Assembly: GCF_001659605.2 (NCBI RefSeq)
Contig: NC_035170.2
Location: forward strand, 23,366,190-23,430,189
Origin: Manihot esculenta
Lineage: Eukaryota; Streptophyta; Magnoliopsida; Malpighiales; Euphorbiaceae
Length of the DNA stretch: 64,000 bases
Direction: 5' to 3'
Shown in pieces: positions 10,945-22,445 of the stretch; positions within the stretch are counted from its first letter, which is position 1, and the number at the start of each line of letters is the position of its first letter. Below the pieces are notes generated by a model. The model saw only the letters and a program-made list of their open reading frames with translations. It ran no database searches and was not told where the DNA came from. Both the position numbers and the translations under genes were made by a program.

Positions 10945-11964
10945 AAAATTATTTTTTAGTCCTTGAGGTATAGTATAATTAACAATTCGTTCTTCTATGT
11001 TTAGAGCCCTAACGCTTCCATCCCTAAGGTTTAATTAAGTTAAAATTAGAGATTTCTCTATAAAAAATGCCGTTAGTGATAAAAAAAATGATTGAACTAA
11101 CCTTTTTAAAACTTAGCACTTCAGTCTCTGAAATTTAATTCCTATAAATTTATAGGTCCCTCCCTCAAAAAATTGAAGAAAAAAAATATGTTTTCGTCCC
11201 TAGAATATTATATAATTAATAGATTTATCCCTCTATTTTTTGAATTCAATATTTTAGTCTCTAAAGTTTAATTTCGTCAAAATTCAAAAAATAAAATCTC
11301 AAATTCAATCTCCATAAACAATAAAAATTTCAATAAATTTTTTATTCAAATTTAACAAAGATAATAAAAATTAAAATATATAAAATTTAAATTATTAAAA
11401 ATAAAAAGTTAAAACTCAATAGAAATTATTTTTGTGATGCCATTCGTTGTCGATCACTGCTCATCATTTGAAAAATTTATTAAAACGTCTCTGATAGTTT
11501 AAAAAGTTTACTAGTTAATCTTTCTATTAATTTTAGTCATTAAGTATTATAAAAAAAAATCTAAAATACCTCTGATATGGAAGGATTAATTAGTAAGCTT
11601 TTTAATAATTTGAGGGACCAACTAATAATTTTTTAATAGTAAATTATTTAGTGATAAAATTAATAGAGAAACTAATTAGTAGACTTTTTAAAATGCCAAA
11701 GACATTTTAATATATCTTTCAAATTTGAGGGACTAAGTAGTAAATTTTTTCATACTATAGGGACTAAATAGTAATTTTTTTATTTTATTATTAATAAGGG
11801 TATTTTTGGGATTATATTTATTCTATTTCCTTTAATCAAGTGAAAATCATTGACTTAACAAAAATTTTTGACGGAATTAAACCTGAAGGACAAAAGTGTT
11901 GGGTTTTAAAAATAGAGATAAATCCGTTAATTATGCTATACCTCAAGGACTAAAAAATAATTTT
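10945..11964. mobile_element. Foldback / MULE-like non-autonomous element
   Basis: The two ends are inverted copies over about 100 bp. The left starts 'attattttttagtccttgag' and the right ends with its complement 'ctcaaggactaaaaaataat'. Both then carry 'gtataattaac'- and 'aggtttaatt'-like phrases. A third, direct copy of the terminal sequence lies at about 11200-11285, and a smaller inverted pair ('gagggaccaactaataa', 'gagggactaagtagtaa') lies at 11460-11790. There is no coding capacity. The target duplication is unclear in this AT-rich context. Long termini and internal copies fit a MULE-type MITE or foldback element. Confidence 0.6.
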
Positions 11965-12000
11965 CTTTTCAATTTTAAAATAAAATAATAAATTTTCTTT

Positions 12001-12120
12001 AAAGTTTACCAAGATTAGCTGCAAATCCCTTCAACCAATAGCGATTATGAACTCGAAGCAAGCCTCCACAGCAAGCATGTCCCGTTCGCGGAAGGTATGC
12101 ATCATCAATGTTAATCTTGT
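12001..12120 (-). pseudogene. LINE RNase H fragment
   Basis: Read on the minus strand, this short piece encodes a pattern like YKINIDDAYLPRTGHACCGG followed by LLRVHNRYWLKGFAANLG. This matches the plant LINE-type RNase H opening (KxNxDGAxxxxTGxAGxGGxxRDxxGxWLxGFxxxxG). The catalytic Asp-Gly pair reads Asp-Asp here. It is only about 40 codons with no neighbouring LINE domains, so it is a dead remnant. Confidence 0.6.
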
Positions 12121-12129
12121 ACCAGTTAT

Positions 12130-12288
12130 GAGTGATTTTAGTTGAAAGATTAGTTATAGTTTAAATTCAAATACTTATCTGTATATGTAACCAGTATGTG
12201 GTAAATCTCTCTATAAATAGAGGCTTCTATAATGAATACTATATCGCTTCTCTCATAAACTTTATTTCCTGATATGGTATCAAAGCTC
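12130..12288 (+). repeat. 3' end of a copia LTR with TATA box and primer-binding site
   Basis: A TATA box (ctataaatagagg, from 12211) is followed by a short leader ending near 12273, then 'tggtatcaaagctc' from 12275. That is a near match to the tggtatcagagc primer-binding site complementary to initiator methionine tRNA. A gag-like frame starts at 12323. The upstream edge of this LTR is not clear. Confidence 0.6.
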
Positions 12289-12322
12289 TAAAAACTTTTA
12301 AAGTTTTTTTTACAATCCAATC

Positions 12323-14515
12323 ATGTCTTCTTCTGGTTCTTCCAATATACTTCATCCATTTGGAAAATTTTTTGTCTCTTTCAATGCATCTCAATTTCCT
12401 CTCAAACTCACCTCTCAAAATTACCCAACCTGGCATGCTCAGATTCTTTCGCTTTAACGTGGCTATAATCTTATGGGGTTTGTTGATCAAACCTTCCCAT
12501 CTCCTCCACCTTTTATTCAATCTATAGGAACATCTATTCTTAATCCCGATTTTGAGTATTGGTGCTGTTAAGACCAATTAATTTTAGCAGCCATTATTGG
12601 CGCTACGAGTGTAATATCCTCTGGGCCCACACCAGTGAATATTGTCCGCTTTGGGTCAAGGGATTGAAACCCTGTCTTCCCTCACAGGTTTGTTTCTGGG
12701 TCAAGGGATTTACTACCCTGTCTTCTCAAAACGCGTCCACTGGAGTCTCTTGGGTATAGGCTTATAAGGCCCTCTCCCTTTTAACCTCTTTCCGATGTGG
12801 GATACTTTTAATCCACCCACATGGGGTTCCTTCCCCCCGTAAGGCCTGAGCGTCCTCACTCAGCACACCGTACTCATGAGGCCCAGGCTTTGATACCAAT
12901 TGTAACATCCTCTGGGCCCACACCAGTGAATATTATCCACTTTGGGTCAAGGGATTGAAACCCTGTCTTCCCTCACGGGTTTGTTTCTGGGTCAAGGGAT
13001 TTACTACCCTGTCTTCCCAAAATGCGTCCACTGGGGTCTCTTGGGCATAGGCTTATAAGGCCCTCTCCCTTTTAACCTCTTTCCGATGTGGGATACTTTT
13101 AATCCACCTAAAACCCCATGTGGGTGGATTAAAAGTATCCCACATCGGAAAGAGGTTAAAAGGGAGAGGGCCTTATAAGCCTATACCCAAGAGACCCCAG
13201 TGGACGCGTTTTGGGAAGATTGAGTAGTAAATCCCTTGACCCAGAAACAAACCCGTGAGGGAAGACAGGGTTTCAATCTCTTGACCCAAAGCGGACAATA
13301 TTTACTGGTGTGGGCCCAGAGGATGTTACAATTGGTATCAGAGCCTGGGCCTCATGAGTACAGTGTGCTGAGCGAGGACGCTCAGACCTTATGGGGGAAG
13401 GAACCCCATATGGGTGGATTATAGGTTAAAAAGGAGAGGGCCTTATAAGCCTATGCCCAAGAGACCCCAGTGGACGCGTTTTGGGAAGATAGGGTAGTAA
13501 ATCCCTTGACCCAGAAATAAACCCTTGAGGGAAGACAGGGTTTCAATCCCTTGACCCAAAGCGGACAATATTCACTGGTGTGGGCCCAGAGGATGTTACA
13601 ATGAGCTTCTCTACCATGCATATTATTGCTTCTTCCCAATCTTTTGCTGAAGCATGGGATAAAATCCAAGTTTCAATTGCTAATCGATCAACATGAGTCT
13701 TGTCTCTTCGTGAAAAATTGTCTTCTGCGAAACGTGAAAATAAATCCGTTATGATTTAGCGCTTTGTGGCAGTCCTATTTCAAATGTTGATCTTGTTGTT
13801 CATGTATTGAATAGTGTTGGATTGGAGTTTTAAGACATAGCAGCTGCGGTTAGAGCTCATGATATTGTCATTAACTTTGCATAATTGGAAGACAAGCTCT
13901 TGTAACATGAGTTGTTTTTGTGATGTGCAAACCCATCGTTTGATCCAACTCCTATCTCTGCAAATAATGTTCGCAAAGGGTCCAATCAAAGTTTCAAACA
14001 TAATTCTCGATTCCATGGCCAACCTGCTTCTGATGGCTCATCTTGTTTTCACCAATCTGATAATCAATTCCACTGTGGCATTGGGCAGTCCAAAATTGTA
14101 TTCCAAATTTGTGAACGACCAAGACACATTGCACGTCAATATTTTAAAGCCAAAGAGTTCTTCAATAATACTTTTCCCAAACCGAATGCACATCATGTTA
14201 GTTCTAATATGAGTACTGATACTAGTTGGATCCTTGATACAAATACTACTCATATTGTTACCAATGATCTTTAGAACTTATCTCTGTACAAGCCGTATGA
14301 TGGGTTGGATGAACTTCATCTTACTGATGGTTCAGGTTTGCGCATTACACACATTGGTTCTAAAGTATTATCTTTTTCGAATAAAACTTGTTCTTTGACT
14401 AATGTTCTCTATGTGCGTGAAGCCAAAGAAAATCTAGTTTCTGTTTCACAATTTTGTTTGATCAATTATGTGTCTATTGAATTATTTTTTTTATTGTTTT
14501 CTTGTTAAGGATTTG
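12323..14515 (+). pseudogene. Copia gag / pre-integrase remnant, split by a TRIM insertion
   Basis: A start at 12323 leads to a copia Gag-like N-terminus (HPFGKFFVSFNASQFPLKL then TSQNYPTWHAQILSL) with several stops. The frame is interrupted at 12609 by the double TRIM and resumes at 13606, where IIGA joins MSFSTMHIIASSQSFAEAW. Further on are a zinc-knuckle-like ICERPRHIARQY and then a protease/pre-integrase-like segment (STDTSWILDTNTTHIV, LHLTDGSGLRITHIGS, LTNVLYVREAKENLVSVSQF). It ends near 14515. Integrase, reverse transcriptase and 3' LTR are missing. Multiple stops and frameshifts show it is old and dead. Confidence 0.8.
12610..13600. mobile_element. Two TRIM retrotransposon copies joined head to head (palindrome)
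   Basis: The unit is LTR - about 80 bp internal - LTR. On the plus strand one copy has LTRs near 13120-13330 and 13410-13600, separated by a segment starting 'attggtatcagagcctgggc', a perfect methionine-tRNA primer-binding site. The other copy is the reverse complement: LTRs near 12610-12822 and 12901-13112, with 'gctttgataccaat' between. The LTR reads tgtgggtggatt ... gatgttaca (about 210 bp, TG...CA). The whole 991-bp block is flanked by acgag (12605-12609) and atgag (13601-13605), a 5-bp target duplication with one mismatch, and it splits the copia gag frame cleanly. There is no coding capacity. Confidence 0.85.
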
Positions 14516-14689
14516 TACAAATTATTAATTGAGGGAGCTGCCACCTTACCAAAGTAACTTGTTGAGTTCGTGATTTATCAACCATTTGCATGTGATGAGA
14601 AGATTCATGGACACTCAAAGAAAAAGAATTGATCTTATGAAGCACTTGTTCTAGTCCTTCATCTTGCTCAATAGAAATATTGTCATTTC

Positions 14690-15235
14690 TTCTTTTCTAT
14701 AGTAGTGCCCATTTTAGATCACCAAGCGCAGATTCATGGTATTGCATGTTCATCTCTATCCACGCAGGAATTGATATATCTAAGGTGAAAAATTGCCTCC
14801 GACCCATAGGAATCCGAAGACGTTTCCATACCTTTTTTGCAAAGAAACTGTCCCTTAATACATGCATTAGTGGATTCCTCAGATTGCCTACTAATCATAC
14901 ACAATGCATCAGTGCTCAAATGTCTGCGACACCTTTCACTGGTCGTAAGAATTCTACCATGTACAACCAACCAAAGAAACATCCGTATATGTTGAAGACC
15001 TTCCCAACTCCGGATTGTATTTGGATGGGATGACTACAATATATCACCAAGCACTCTTTAGAGTAAACTCGCCTGATTTAGATGCACTCCAAATAATAGA
15101 GTCATCCTCGAACTCATAACTCGGAGGGAAAATAGGATGCAAGAAGTTCAGTACCTCAATAGGTAGACGTTGCGCAAGCATTTGCCAACGCCTGCCTCCA
15201 TTTGCAACATAGTCTACAACAACCAAATTTTCCTC
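14690..15235 (-). pseudogene. LINE reverse transcriptase C-terminus and zinc-finger fragment
   Basis: The minus strand encodes RWQMLAQRLPIEVLNFLHPI, then DDSIIWSASKSGEFTLKSAW, then FLWLVVHGRILTTSERCRRH. This is the order of the C-terminal part of plant L1-type LINE ORF2, where a 'W..s..G.Ft.kSaw' block precedes the zinc-binding region 'FlW....grl.t...r'. Stops and frame changes are present. It lies in the opposite orientation to the LINE that begins near 15240, so it is a separate insertion. Confidence 0.7.
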
Positions 15236-15845
15236 TCTAGATGGGATGGCTACAATTTCTCTTATTTAATAATTTAGCTCTACTTGCTAAACAAAGCTGG
15301 AAACTTCTTTCAGAACCACATTCTCTTCTAACTAGGGTGCTCAAAAGCAAATATTATCCACATTGCTCTTTCCTTCAAGCTAAATTGGGCAGCAATGCTT
15401 CTTGGAGTTGAAGGAGCATTATTTGGGGCTGACAAGTCATTGATAAAGGAATATGTGAATGATGGTTGCTCAATTCACTGTAAGGAGGATAACTGGGTCC
15501 CAAAACTTTTTCCCTAACCGCTCATACTTATTCGGAACCATGATCCTTCCATAGTATGGGTTTCTCAACTTATTGACTACCAACACCACTCTTGGAATCA
15601 AAATTGGGTTAGAATGAATTTTCATCCAAATGACATTCCTCATATCCTTCCCATCCCAATTGTTATGATCAAGAATGAAGACAATGGCTTGGCATCACAC
15701 AAGAAATGGCTAGTATGAGGTACGATCTGGTTATTATATTACTAAATCCATTATTGATAGTACCTCTATAAATTTAAATGCAAGTTCGAGTCCAGATTTA
15801 TCGATGAATCTTGCTTCCTTTTGAAAATCTATTTGAAAAGTAAAT

Positions 15846-16170
15846 CGTTAGATGGTCCCAATCAGAGTAAGAATGTAAGAAGAATAATTTTCTGCTTATG
15901 GTGAGAAAAGAAAACCAGTAATGAGTTTGAGAATTTGCTTGCCCTTTATTAATGAATAGCAGTAATATATATACTGCAGAAAAATAACAACTTCCCTACA
16001 AATAAGGATGAAAGCAAAACAAACAAGTAGTGCTAAATCAACAAAATCAAATAACAGAATCAAAGTAGAATCAAATAACAGCTATTTTAGGCAAGCAAGC
16101 CGCAGCAGTAACTCAGTCAAGATATTTGGAATTGATCTTCGGCAACCGACTAGATCTTCTTGGTCTATCA
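15846..16170 (-). repeat. 3' LTR of the deleted chromovirus
   Basis: 325 bp. By eye it differs from its partner at about four positions: the first base (c for t), a c/t after 'gaaaac', g/a in 'acagctatttt', and a/g in 'actagatc'. This is about 98.8% identity and indicates a fairly recent insertion. The pol stop codon at 16113-16115 lies inside it. Confidence 0.9.
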
Positions 16171-18237
16171 TTACCTCCCCCTCGGACAGCAACCTTGTCC
16201 TCAAGGTTAATGTTAGGAAAACGTACTGTGAAGGACTGAGAATCTTCCCATGTAGCATCTTTCTCTTGAAGCTTTTTCCATTTGACCAGAAGTTGTTCAA
16301 CAATTTTGGATCCTTTTTTAACCCAACGGGTATCAAGAACAGATTCAGGTTCCAAGAGCAATTCGCCATCATCAGTCACAGGTGGCAGTTCATGGCTGGA
16401 AAGAGCAGCTTCTCCAATCTTCTTTTTTAAGAGAGATACGTGAAAAACTGGATGAATGCGAGAACCAGGGGGAAGCTGAAGCTTGTAAGCAACTGGTCCT
16501 ATCTTCTCTTCAATCTGATATGGCCCATAAAATTTGCAAGCAAGCTTCAGATAAGTTCGAACAGTCACAGAATGTTGGCGATAGGGATGAAGCTTCAAAA
16601 ATACCCAATCACCAACTTCATACTGTACATCTCGTCTTTTTGAATTAGCATATTGTTTCATTCGATTTGTAGTAGCCGCAAGGTTGGATTTAAGTTGACT
16701 CAACAAGGCATCTCTAGAAAGGAGATTTTGATCAACTTCATGAACTGAACTGCTTCCTTCATGATAGAGGGGAATTGTTGGGGGCAATCTTCCATACAAG
16801 GCTTGGAAGGGAGTCATTCCCGTTGATATGTGGAAAGTTGTGTTGTACTAGAATTCTGCCCAAGGCAACAGAGAGAACCATTTGCGGGGCTGTTGGTACA
16901 CAAAACTCTGGAGGTACTGTTCAATGCAACGGTTAACTACCTCATATTGACCATCGGTCTGAGGGTGGTAAGCTGAACTCATTTTAAGCTGGGTTCCTGA
17001 CATCTTAAAAAATTCACGCCAAAAGTGACTTACAAAGATGGGATCACGGTCACTGATGATTGTTCGTGGCATGCCATGCAATTTCACAATTCCGTCAACA
17101 AATTTTTCAGCTACCACCTTGGCCGAATATGGATGTGAAAGTGCTATAAAATTAGCAGATTTGCTCAATCTATCAACCACAACAAGGATAGAATTCTTAC
17201 CATTCGAGGTGGGCAGTCCATCGATGAAATCCATTGTGATATCATCCCAAATTTGGCAAGGAATCGGAAGAGGTTGTAGTAACCCAGCAGGTGACAAAGT
17301 TTCCATCTTAACTCGTTGACAAACTTCACAAGCCGCCACATAATTCTTGATAGTTGTATACATTGAGGGCCAATAAAATTGCTGAGCAATCCGCTTGTAG
17401 GTCCTTAGAACTCCGGAATGTCCCCCAAGACGAGAATCATGAAACTCATGTAGAAGTTGTGGAATAAGTGGGGAGTTTGGAGGCACAACAATGCGATTCT
17501 TATAACTCACCAGCCCATTTTGCCACCGATATGGATTGCCTGGAGTTGTTGTAGCTTCTTTGCCAATTTTAATCATGTAAGGATGAGTTTCAGCTTCTTT
17601 TTTTATTGTATCCCATAATGGAGACTGAGATACGAACAAAGCGTCCAAACTAGGACTGCCCGAAACCCGTGATAATGCATCTGCTGCATCATTCTCCTTC
17701 CCTAGTTTGTAGAGGATCTCGTAGTCATAACCAAGAAGCTTGGAAATCCATTTATGTTGTTCAGGTGTCACCACCCGTTGTTCCAGCAAATGTTTGAGAC
17801 TGCGTTGATCTGTGTGGATGATCAATTTTCGGCCGAGCAAATATGGTCTCCAAGTCTGAATGACATGTATGATAGCTAACATCTCTTTAGCATAAATAGA
17901 CCAAGAGCGTTTGCTATTGCCCAAAGCCCTGCTCATAAAAGCAATTGGTCTGCCTTGCTGGGATAACACCGCACCAATGCCGTCGCCTGAAGCGTCTGAT
18001 TCAATAGTAAATATTTCATCAAAATTTGGCATGGCAAGAATAGGTGTGGCTGTCATTGCAGATTTGAGATGCTGGAAAGCTGAATCTGCTGCATCAGTCC
18101 ACTGGAATTGCCCTTTTTTCAAAAGATTGGTGAGTGGTTGTGCTATAAGGCCATAATTGCGGACAAACTTCTGATAGTAACCTGTAAGACCTAAAAATCC
18201 ACGTAACTCAGAAACATTAGTGGGTTTAGGCCATTTC
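16113..18237 (-). pseudogene. Chromovirus pol fragment: RT end, RNase H, integrase, chromodomain
   Basis: Read from 18237 downward in one frame, it starts at the RT connection region (KWPKPTNVSELRGFLGLTGY). It continues through RNase H (ESDASGDGIGAVLSQ), the integrase zinc finger (HEFHDSRLGGHSG ... CEVCQRVK) and an integrase core with all three acidic positions (MDFIDGLP, SDRDPIF, and Glu in DGQYEVVNR). It ends in a chromodomain-like tail (VLDTRWVKKGSKIVEQLLVK ... DATWEDSQ). One stop codon (16848-16850) replaces an expected tryptophan before YNTTFH. The last 19 codons overlap the 3' LTR, as in several chromoviruses. Sequence style is Reina-like; lineage is inferred. Confidence 0.88.
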
Positions 18238-18562
18238 TGTTAGATGGTCCCAATCAGAGTAAGAATGTAAGAAGAATAATTTTCTGCTTATGGTGAGAAA
18301 AGAAAACTAGTAATGAGTTTGAGAATTTGCTTGCCCTTTATTAATGAATAGCAGTAATATATATACTGCAGAAAAATAACAACTTCCCTACAAATAAGGA
18401 TGAAAGCAAAACAAACAAGTAGTGCTAAATCAACAAAATCAAATAACAGAATCAAAGTAGAATCAAATAACAACTATTTTAGGCAAGCAAGCCGCAGCAG
18501 TAACTCAGTCAAGATATTTGGAATTGATCTTCGGCAACCGACTGGATCTTCTTGGTCTATCA
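18238..18562 (-). repeat. 5' LTR of the deleted chromovirus
   Basis: It reads tgttagatgg ... ggtctatca on the plus strand, is 325 bp long and is followed directly by the target duplication taaat. No primer-binding site follows it in the element's own direction; pol sequence starts at once. Confidence 0.9.
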
Positions 18563-19742
18563 TAAATGTGCCTCCAAAGTTAAATAATTTCCTTTGGAAT
18601 TGTATGAGAGAACGTCTGCCAACTATGGAAAACATATACCGACGACTCCCTCGTATACCACAGAACTGCCTTTTTTGTGGAGAATCGAAAACTCATCCAC
18701 ATCTTTTCTTTAAGTGCCCGAGAGCAATTCAGTTTTGGCTTCACTCTCCCTTACAATTGAGATCATCTACGCTTCCAAGTCACTCTATGAAGGATTTTTA
18801 GACTTCAATTTTAGACTATCTAATTGGTCAATGTAACAACTCGGATAACCTATCCTTTTTTATTATCCTATGTGGCATTTGTGGAAATACAAGAACCTCC
18901 ACATGTTTAAATACCAGCAGCTCCCTCTAACTGAAAGTATCCTCCATACTGTCCATCATTGGCAAGACTTTCAAATTGCTACTTCTGCTCAAGAACCAAC
19001 TGGATCGCTTTTGAGGAATCCAGCTGGTTGGATTCCACCTTCTATTGCCTCCATTAAAATTAATTTTGATACTAGTGTTGACAAGAGGAGGAAGATAGGG
19101 TCTGTAGCAACAGTAGCTCGCAATAATGTGGGAAATACTTTGACTTGGAGCTATAGGAGGTACTTGCTATTTCAGATATCTTCACGTTGGAATCCTTGGC
19201 ATGTAGGGAGGTTGTTTTACTTGCAATTATTGAAGGAGACTCTCAAAATACCATTGTTGCCATTGATAGTCTCTCTCCACCGACTCAAGTTCAAGGTATT
19301 ATTAAGAATATCAAGTATTGTAAAATAAATTTAGATTTTAAAAGATTTCGTGGTCATTGAAAATTTTATAATCGTTGAAAATTTTATTTGTGAGATTTTT
19401 TTCCTGTTGCAGATTTGATATTTAAATCTAATATTAAATATGACCGTTATAATTTTATTATATTATCTCAAGATTTTTATAACAATTTATAACAGCTATT
19501 TTTTTATTATAAATAGTTTGCATTTTCATAAAAAAAAAAACACACTCTCATTTTCCATGTTATTCTTTCTCTTCTTTATACTTTCTACTGGGTTACAAAT
19601 TAGAGATAAATTCCTATTATTCTGATCCTGAAAATTAAATTTCAAAAGGACCTGTTTAATTTTAAGGGATTGCAAAATAAATTTTTAAGGATAGTATCCA
19701 ACACGACTTAAGTTTTATTATTCTTTCCTATTTCTTCCAACA

Positions 19743-21310
19743 ATCTTAAAGATTTAGCCTTCAATGGTGGAAGAGAATCTTATTGGAAGAAAATAATTAA
19801 AATTCTACTCTAGGATCGCGATTATTGAAAATTGTTACTTTTAAAAACTGGTTGTAGACAATGAAATCAGGTGAGTGTATTATTATTCTTTATTTTTTTT
19901 TCTTCTTTTGGTCTACCAGAAAGAATAGATATAGATCAAATATTAAATATGTAGACTCAATTTAAAAATGAATTAGAAAAAATGTTAAATCAATCTTTTC
20001 TCATTTTGGTTTTAGAGCAATAAGCTATAAAATATTGTAATTGATAATATTCTTGTGCATTTTTCAACCAATTGAGTATAAATTAAAATGGCTATTTCTC
20101 AAGGTTATTTACTATCCTTTTTCTTTAATTGAAATCGGCTATTTCTTGTTTTTGATTTACTAAACTTTATATATATATATCAAATGAAAAACCCCTTGAA
20201 TTGTGAAAAAAATAATAAGTTTGCCTAAATTATTTAAAAGTGCCGGATATCTTTTTAAAACTATGCTTTCTGACCAAAATAAGAAAAAGGAGAATTTTTT
20301 TTTTATAAACTAAATATTTGAATAAGGGCATATGAATACCTTAGTATCAATATTTTTCTCTTTTTTTAATCTTATGGTTATTCCTATTAGTTCTAAAATA
20401 ACAAACCATTTTCTTAGTTAATTGATATACTTGTTTGGCTAGGAATCCATGAACCAAATAAATAAATTTTGCAGTCTTATCCTTTTATAACTTGTTAAGC
20501 CCTATAATGCCTTTTTTGATGCTATTATTTTGAATGATACTTGCATTTATTTTTATTCATAATAGCATCAAGAGTACCGTAATAAAAGAAAAGAAAATAT
20601 ATATTTTTTAATTGATAAGGCTTCTATGAATTATGAAAAAAAAATTATACGTTTAAGTTAAAATATTTAAAAGTGTGAGGGTATTTTGCTAAAACTATGT
20701 CTCCTAATCCTTAAAAAAAATATATTCAAATATAATTGTTTTAGCTTAATGGTATAAAATTTTATTCACCAATTGAATTTTTACTTTTTAGAGATTTGAA
20801 AGAAAAAATTTATGTGGTACAACTTAAGGGAAAAATAAAATAAAATTTACAAAATTTTTGAATTTTTATATGCTTCGAAACAAGTATTTAAAGAATTTGA
20901 CCAAGTTTTAATTAGGGCCATTATTTTTTCTATTGAAGTTGATAAGTACATGTTTACAAAGTTTATAAATAATGAATGTGTGGTTACTTGTTATATGTGG
21001 TCATATGCTTATATTTAATACAAATTACGACATAACATATATAAATTTGATATAAAATATATAAAGGGAGCAAATGTGATTTGGAGTATTAAAATTAGAA
21101 TGATAGTATAATTATATCTCAAAAGCATTAATATTGAGTTTTTTCTAAAGAAATTTAGACATCTCAACTAGTAAACACCCCATATAATGTTAATTCTCAA
21201 AGAAGAATAGAGATTATACTATTACTCAATTTAGATATGCATATATTATTAAAAGATTGTTGAATTTAATGAAATTTTCAGACTTGATATAGCTTATACT
21301 ATATAGATTG
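19743..21310. other. Eroded interior of the copia element
   Basis: AT-rich DNA with short poly-A and poly-T runs and a (TA)n stretch near 20170. I see no gag, protease or integrase motif, so the 5' two thirds of the element have been deleted or eroded beyond recognition. Confidence 0.5.
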
Positions 21311-21315
21311 ATACA

Positions 21316-21742
21316 TGATGACCGTTGGGTTTCACCATCCCGATACGAGGCCAAGCCCATGATGACAACTCTAGTCCAAGGTTCACGAAGCCTCTTAAAT
21401 GGGTCGGCCTAGACCATTCGGCTTTGAGATCGGGCCTCAGTCTCTTCACCCCCAGCTCGGTCATGAGGCTTAGCAGGAGAGGGGATAACGGGTCCATCTA
21501 CCTAGTAGATCTGTTTACACGCGTGCCAGGGGAAAATTAAATGGCCGTTTAGCATGGAGCAGACATCTGACGCTTTTGTACGTACGTATCCGTATGGCAG
21601 AGACAGGTGGCCCAGTAGCAGCAAGGCCGTTGGACGTCACTAGCAGACAAAAGAAAAGAATAAAAGGAGAGGAGCACCCTCCTCTCAAACCAAACTTACT
21701 CAACCATTGTAAACCCCATTTTCTCTGCATCTCAGAGCATCA
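21316..21742. mobile_element. Solo LTR with perfect target duplication
   Basis: A 427-bp, GC-richer block starts tgatgaccgttggg and ends cagagcatca (TG...CA). It is flanked on both sides by ataca (21311-21315 and 21743-21747). It has no internal domain. Near its end is a promoter-like stretch (aataaaaggagagg) followed by about 90 bp to the LTR end. This is the expected product of recombination between the two LTRs of an element that had landed inside the copia interior. The family is not identified. Confidence 0.75.
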
Positions 21743-21764
21743 ATACATAATCTAATCATGATCA

Positions 21765-22445
21765 TTGGACTACTTTAGTCAAACTTAAAAATGATTTGAG
21801 AGGTACCATGAGTTATGATATTTTATATAGTGGATGTCATATTATATTAGAATAATACAATGATGTTAATTGAAATTTAGATTCAAATGAAATAAAATCC
21901 ACTAGTGATTATGTATTTAATTAGTGGTGCAATTACTTGAAAATCAATTATTACTGTCAAAACCACTATAAAATCATAGTTCATTTCTCTGAAATTAAAT
22001 GACAATGAGACTTGAGTGGCTAAGAAGTTCCTTAGTAAATACTATGTTGAGAATAAAATCAATATCATTTATGTATTGTGATTGCCAAACAGTAATAACT
22101 ATTGAAAAAAAATAAAACTTTCAATAGTTAAAATAGACATATTTATCTAAGCCATGATATGGTTGAGCAGCTGATGAAAAATAGAATTATATTCATTAAT
22201 TATATAGAGTCAGAAGTGAGATTTGGTCAATCTTCTGACTAAATCTTTGAAGAAAGAAGTTAATAAATGAAAAATTGAGGGGAATGAGACTTAGCCAATA
22301 TGAAATTAACAGTAATAGAAACCCAACATTTGTGATTAGAAATCTCATGAAAAAAGTTAATATGGGTAATAACAAATCACTTATTAGTTTTGCTAGCACT
22401 ATCTAATATTGTCCATTTCTATGGTGTGAGAAGTGCTAGATTGCA
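21765..22445 (+). pseudogene. Copia RNase H C-terminal remnant
   Basis: Fragments in shifting frames match the end of copia polyproteins: DSNEIKSTSDYVFN (the usual 'DxxxrkSTSGyvF'), then CDCQAT-like and NRHIYLSHDMVEQLM, then INYIESE followed in another frame by DLVNLLTKSLKKEV (the usual 'NlADplTKgLs'). Several stops and frameshifts are present. The order and strand agree with the flanking LTRs. Confidence 0.7.

Larger units (their letters stand above)
15846..18562 (-). mobile_element. Internally deleted chromovirus (Ty3/gypsy) with both LTRs
   Basis: Two 325-bp LTRs (15846-16170 and 18238-18562) enclose 2067 bp. The insertion is flanked by a perfect 5-bp duplication taaat (15841-15845 and 18563-18567). 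On the minus strand the interior holds only the end of RT, RNase H, integrase and a chromodomain. Gag, protease, the RT palm and the primer-binding site are absent, and pol sequence begins directly at the inner edge of the 5' LTR (18237/18238). A polypurine tract (gagggggaggtaa on the minus strand, just inside 16171-16185) precedes the 3' LTR. It is unable to reverse transcribe itself. Confidence 0.92.

Noticed and set aside
12610..13600. Cassandra-type TRIM with a 5S rRNA promoter
   Set aside because: I looked for the 5S-like internal promoter of Cassandra LTRs and did not find it, so this is a different TRIM family.
12559..13669. Frames such as CNILWAHTSEYCPLWVKG on both strands
   Set aside because: They translate the TRIM LTR and its inverted copy, hence the same peptide in two orientations. 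There is no coding function.
16008..16430. Plus-strand frame of 140 codons, with a near copy at 18400
   Set aside because: It is the antisense of the chromovirus LTR and pol end; the repetition comes from the two LTRs.
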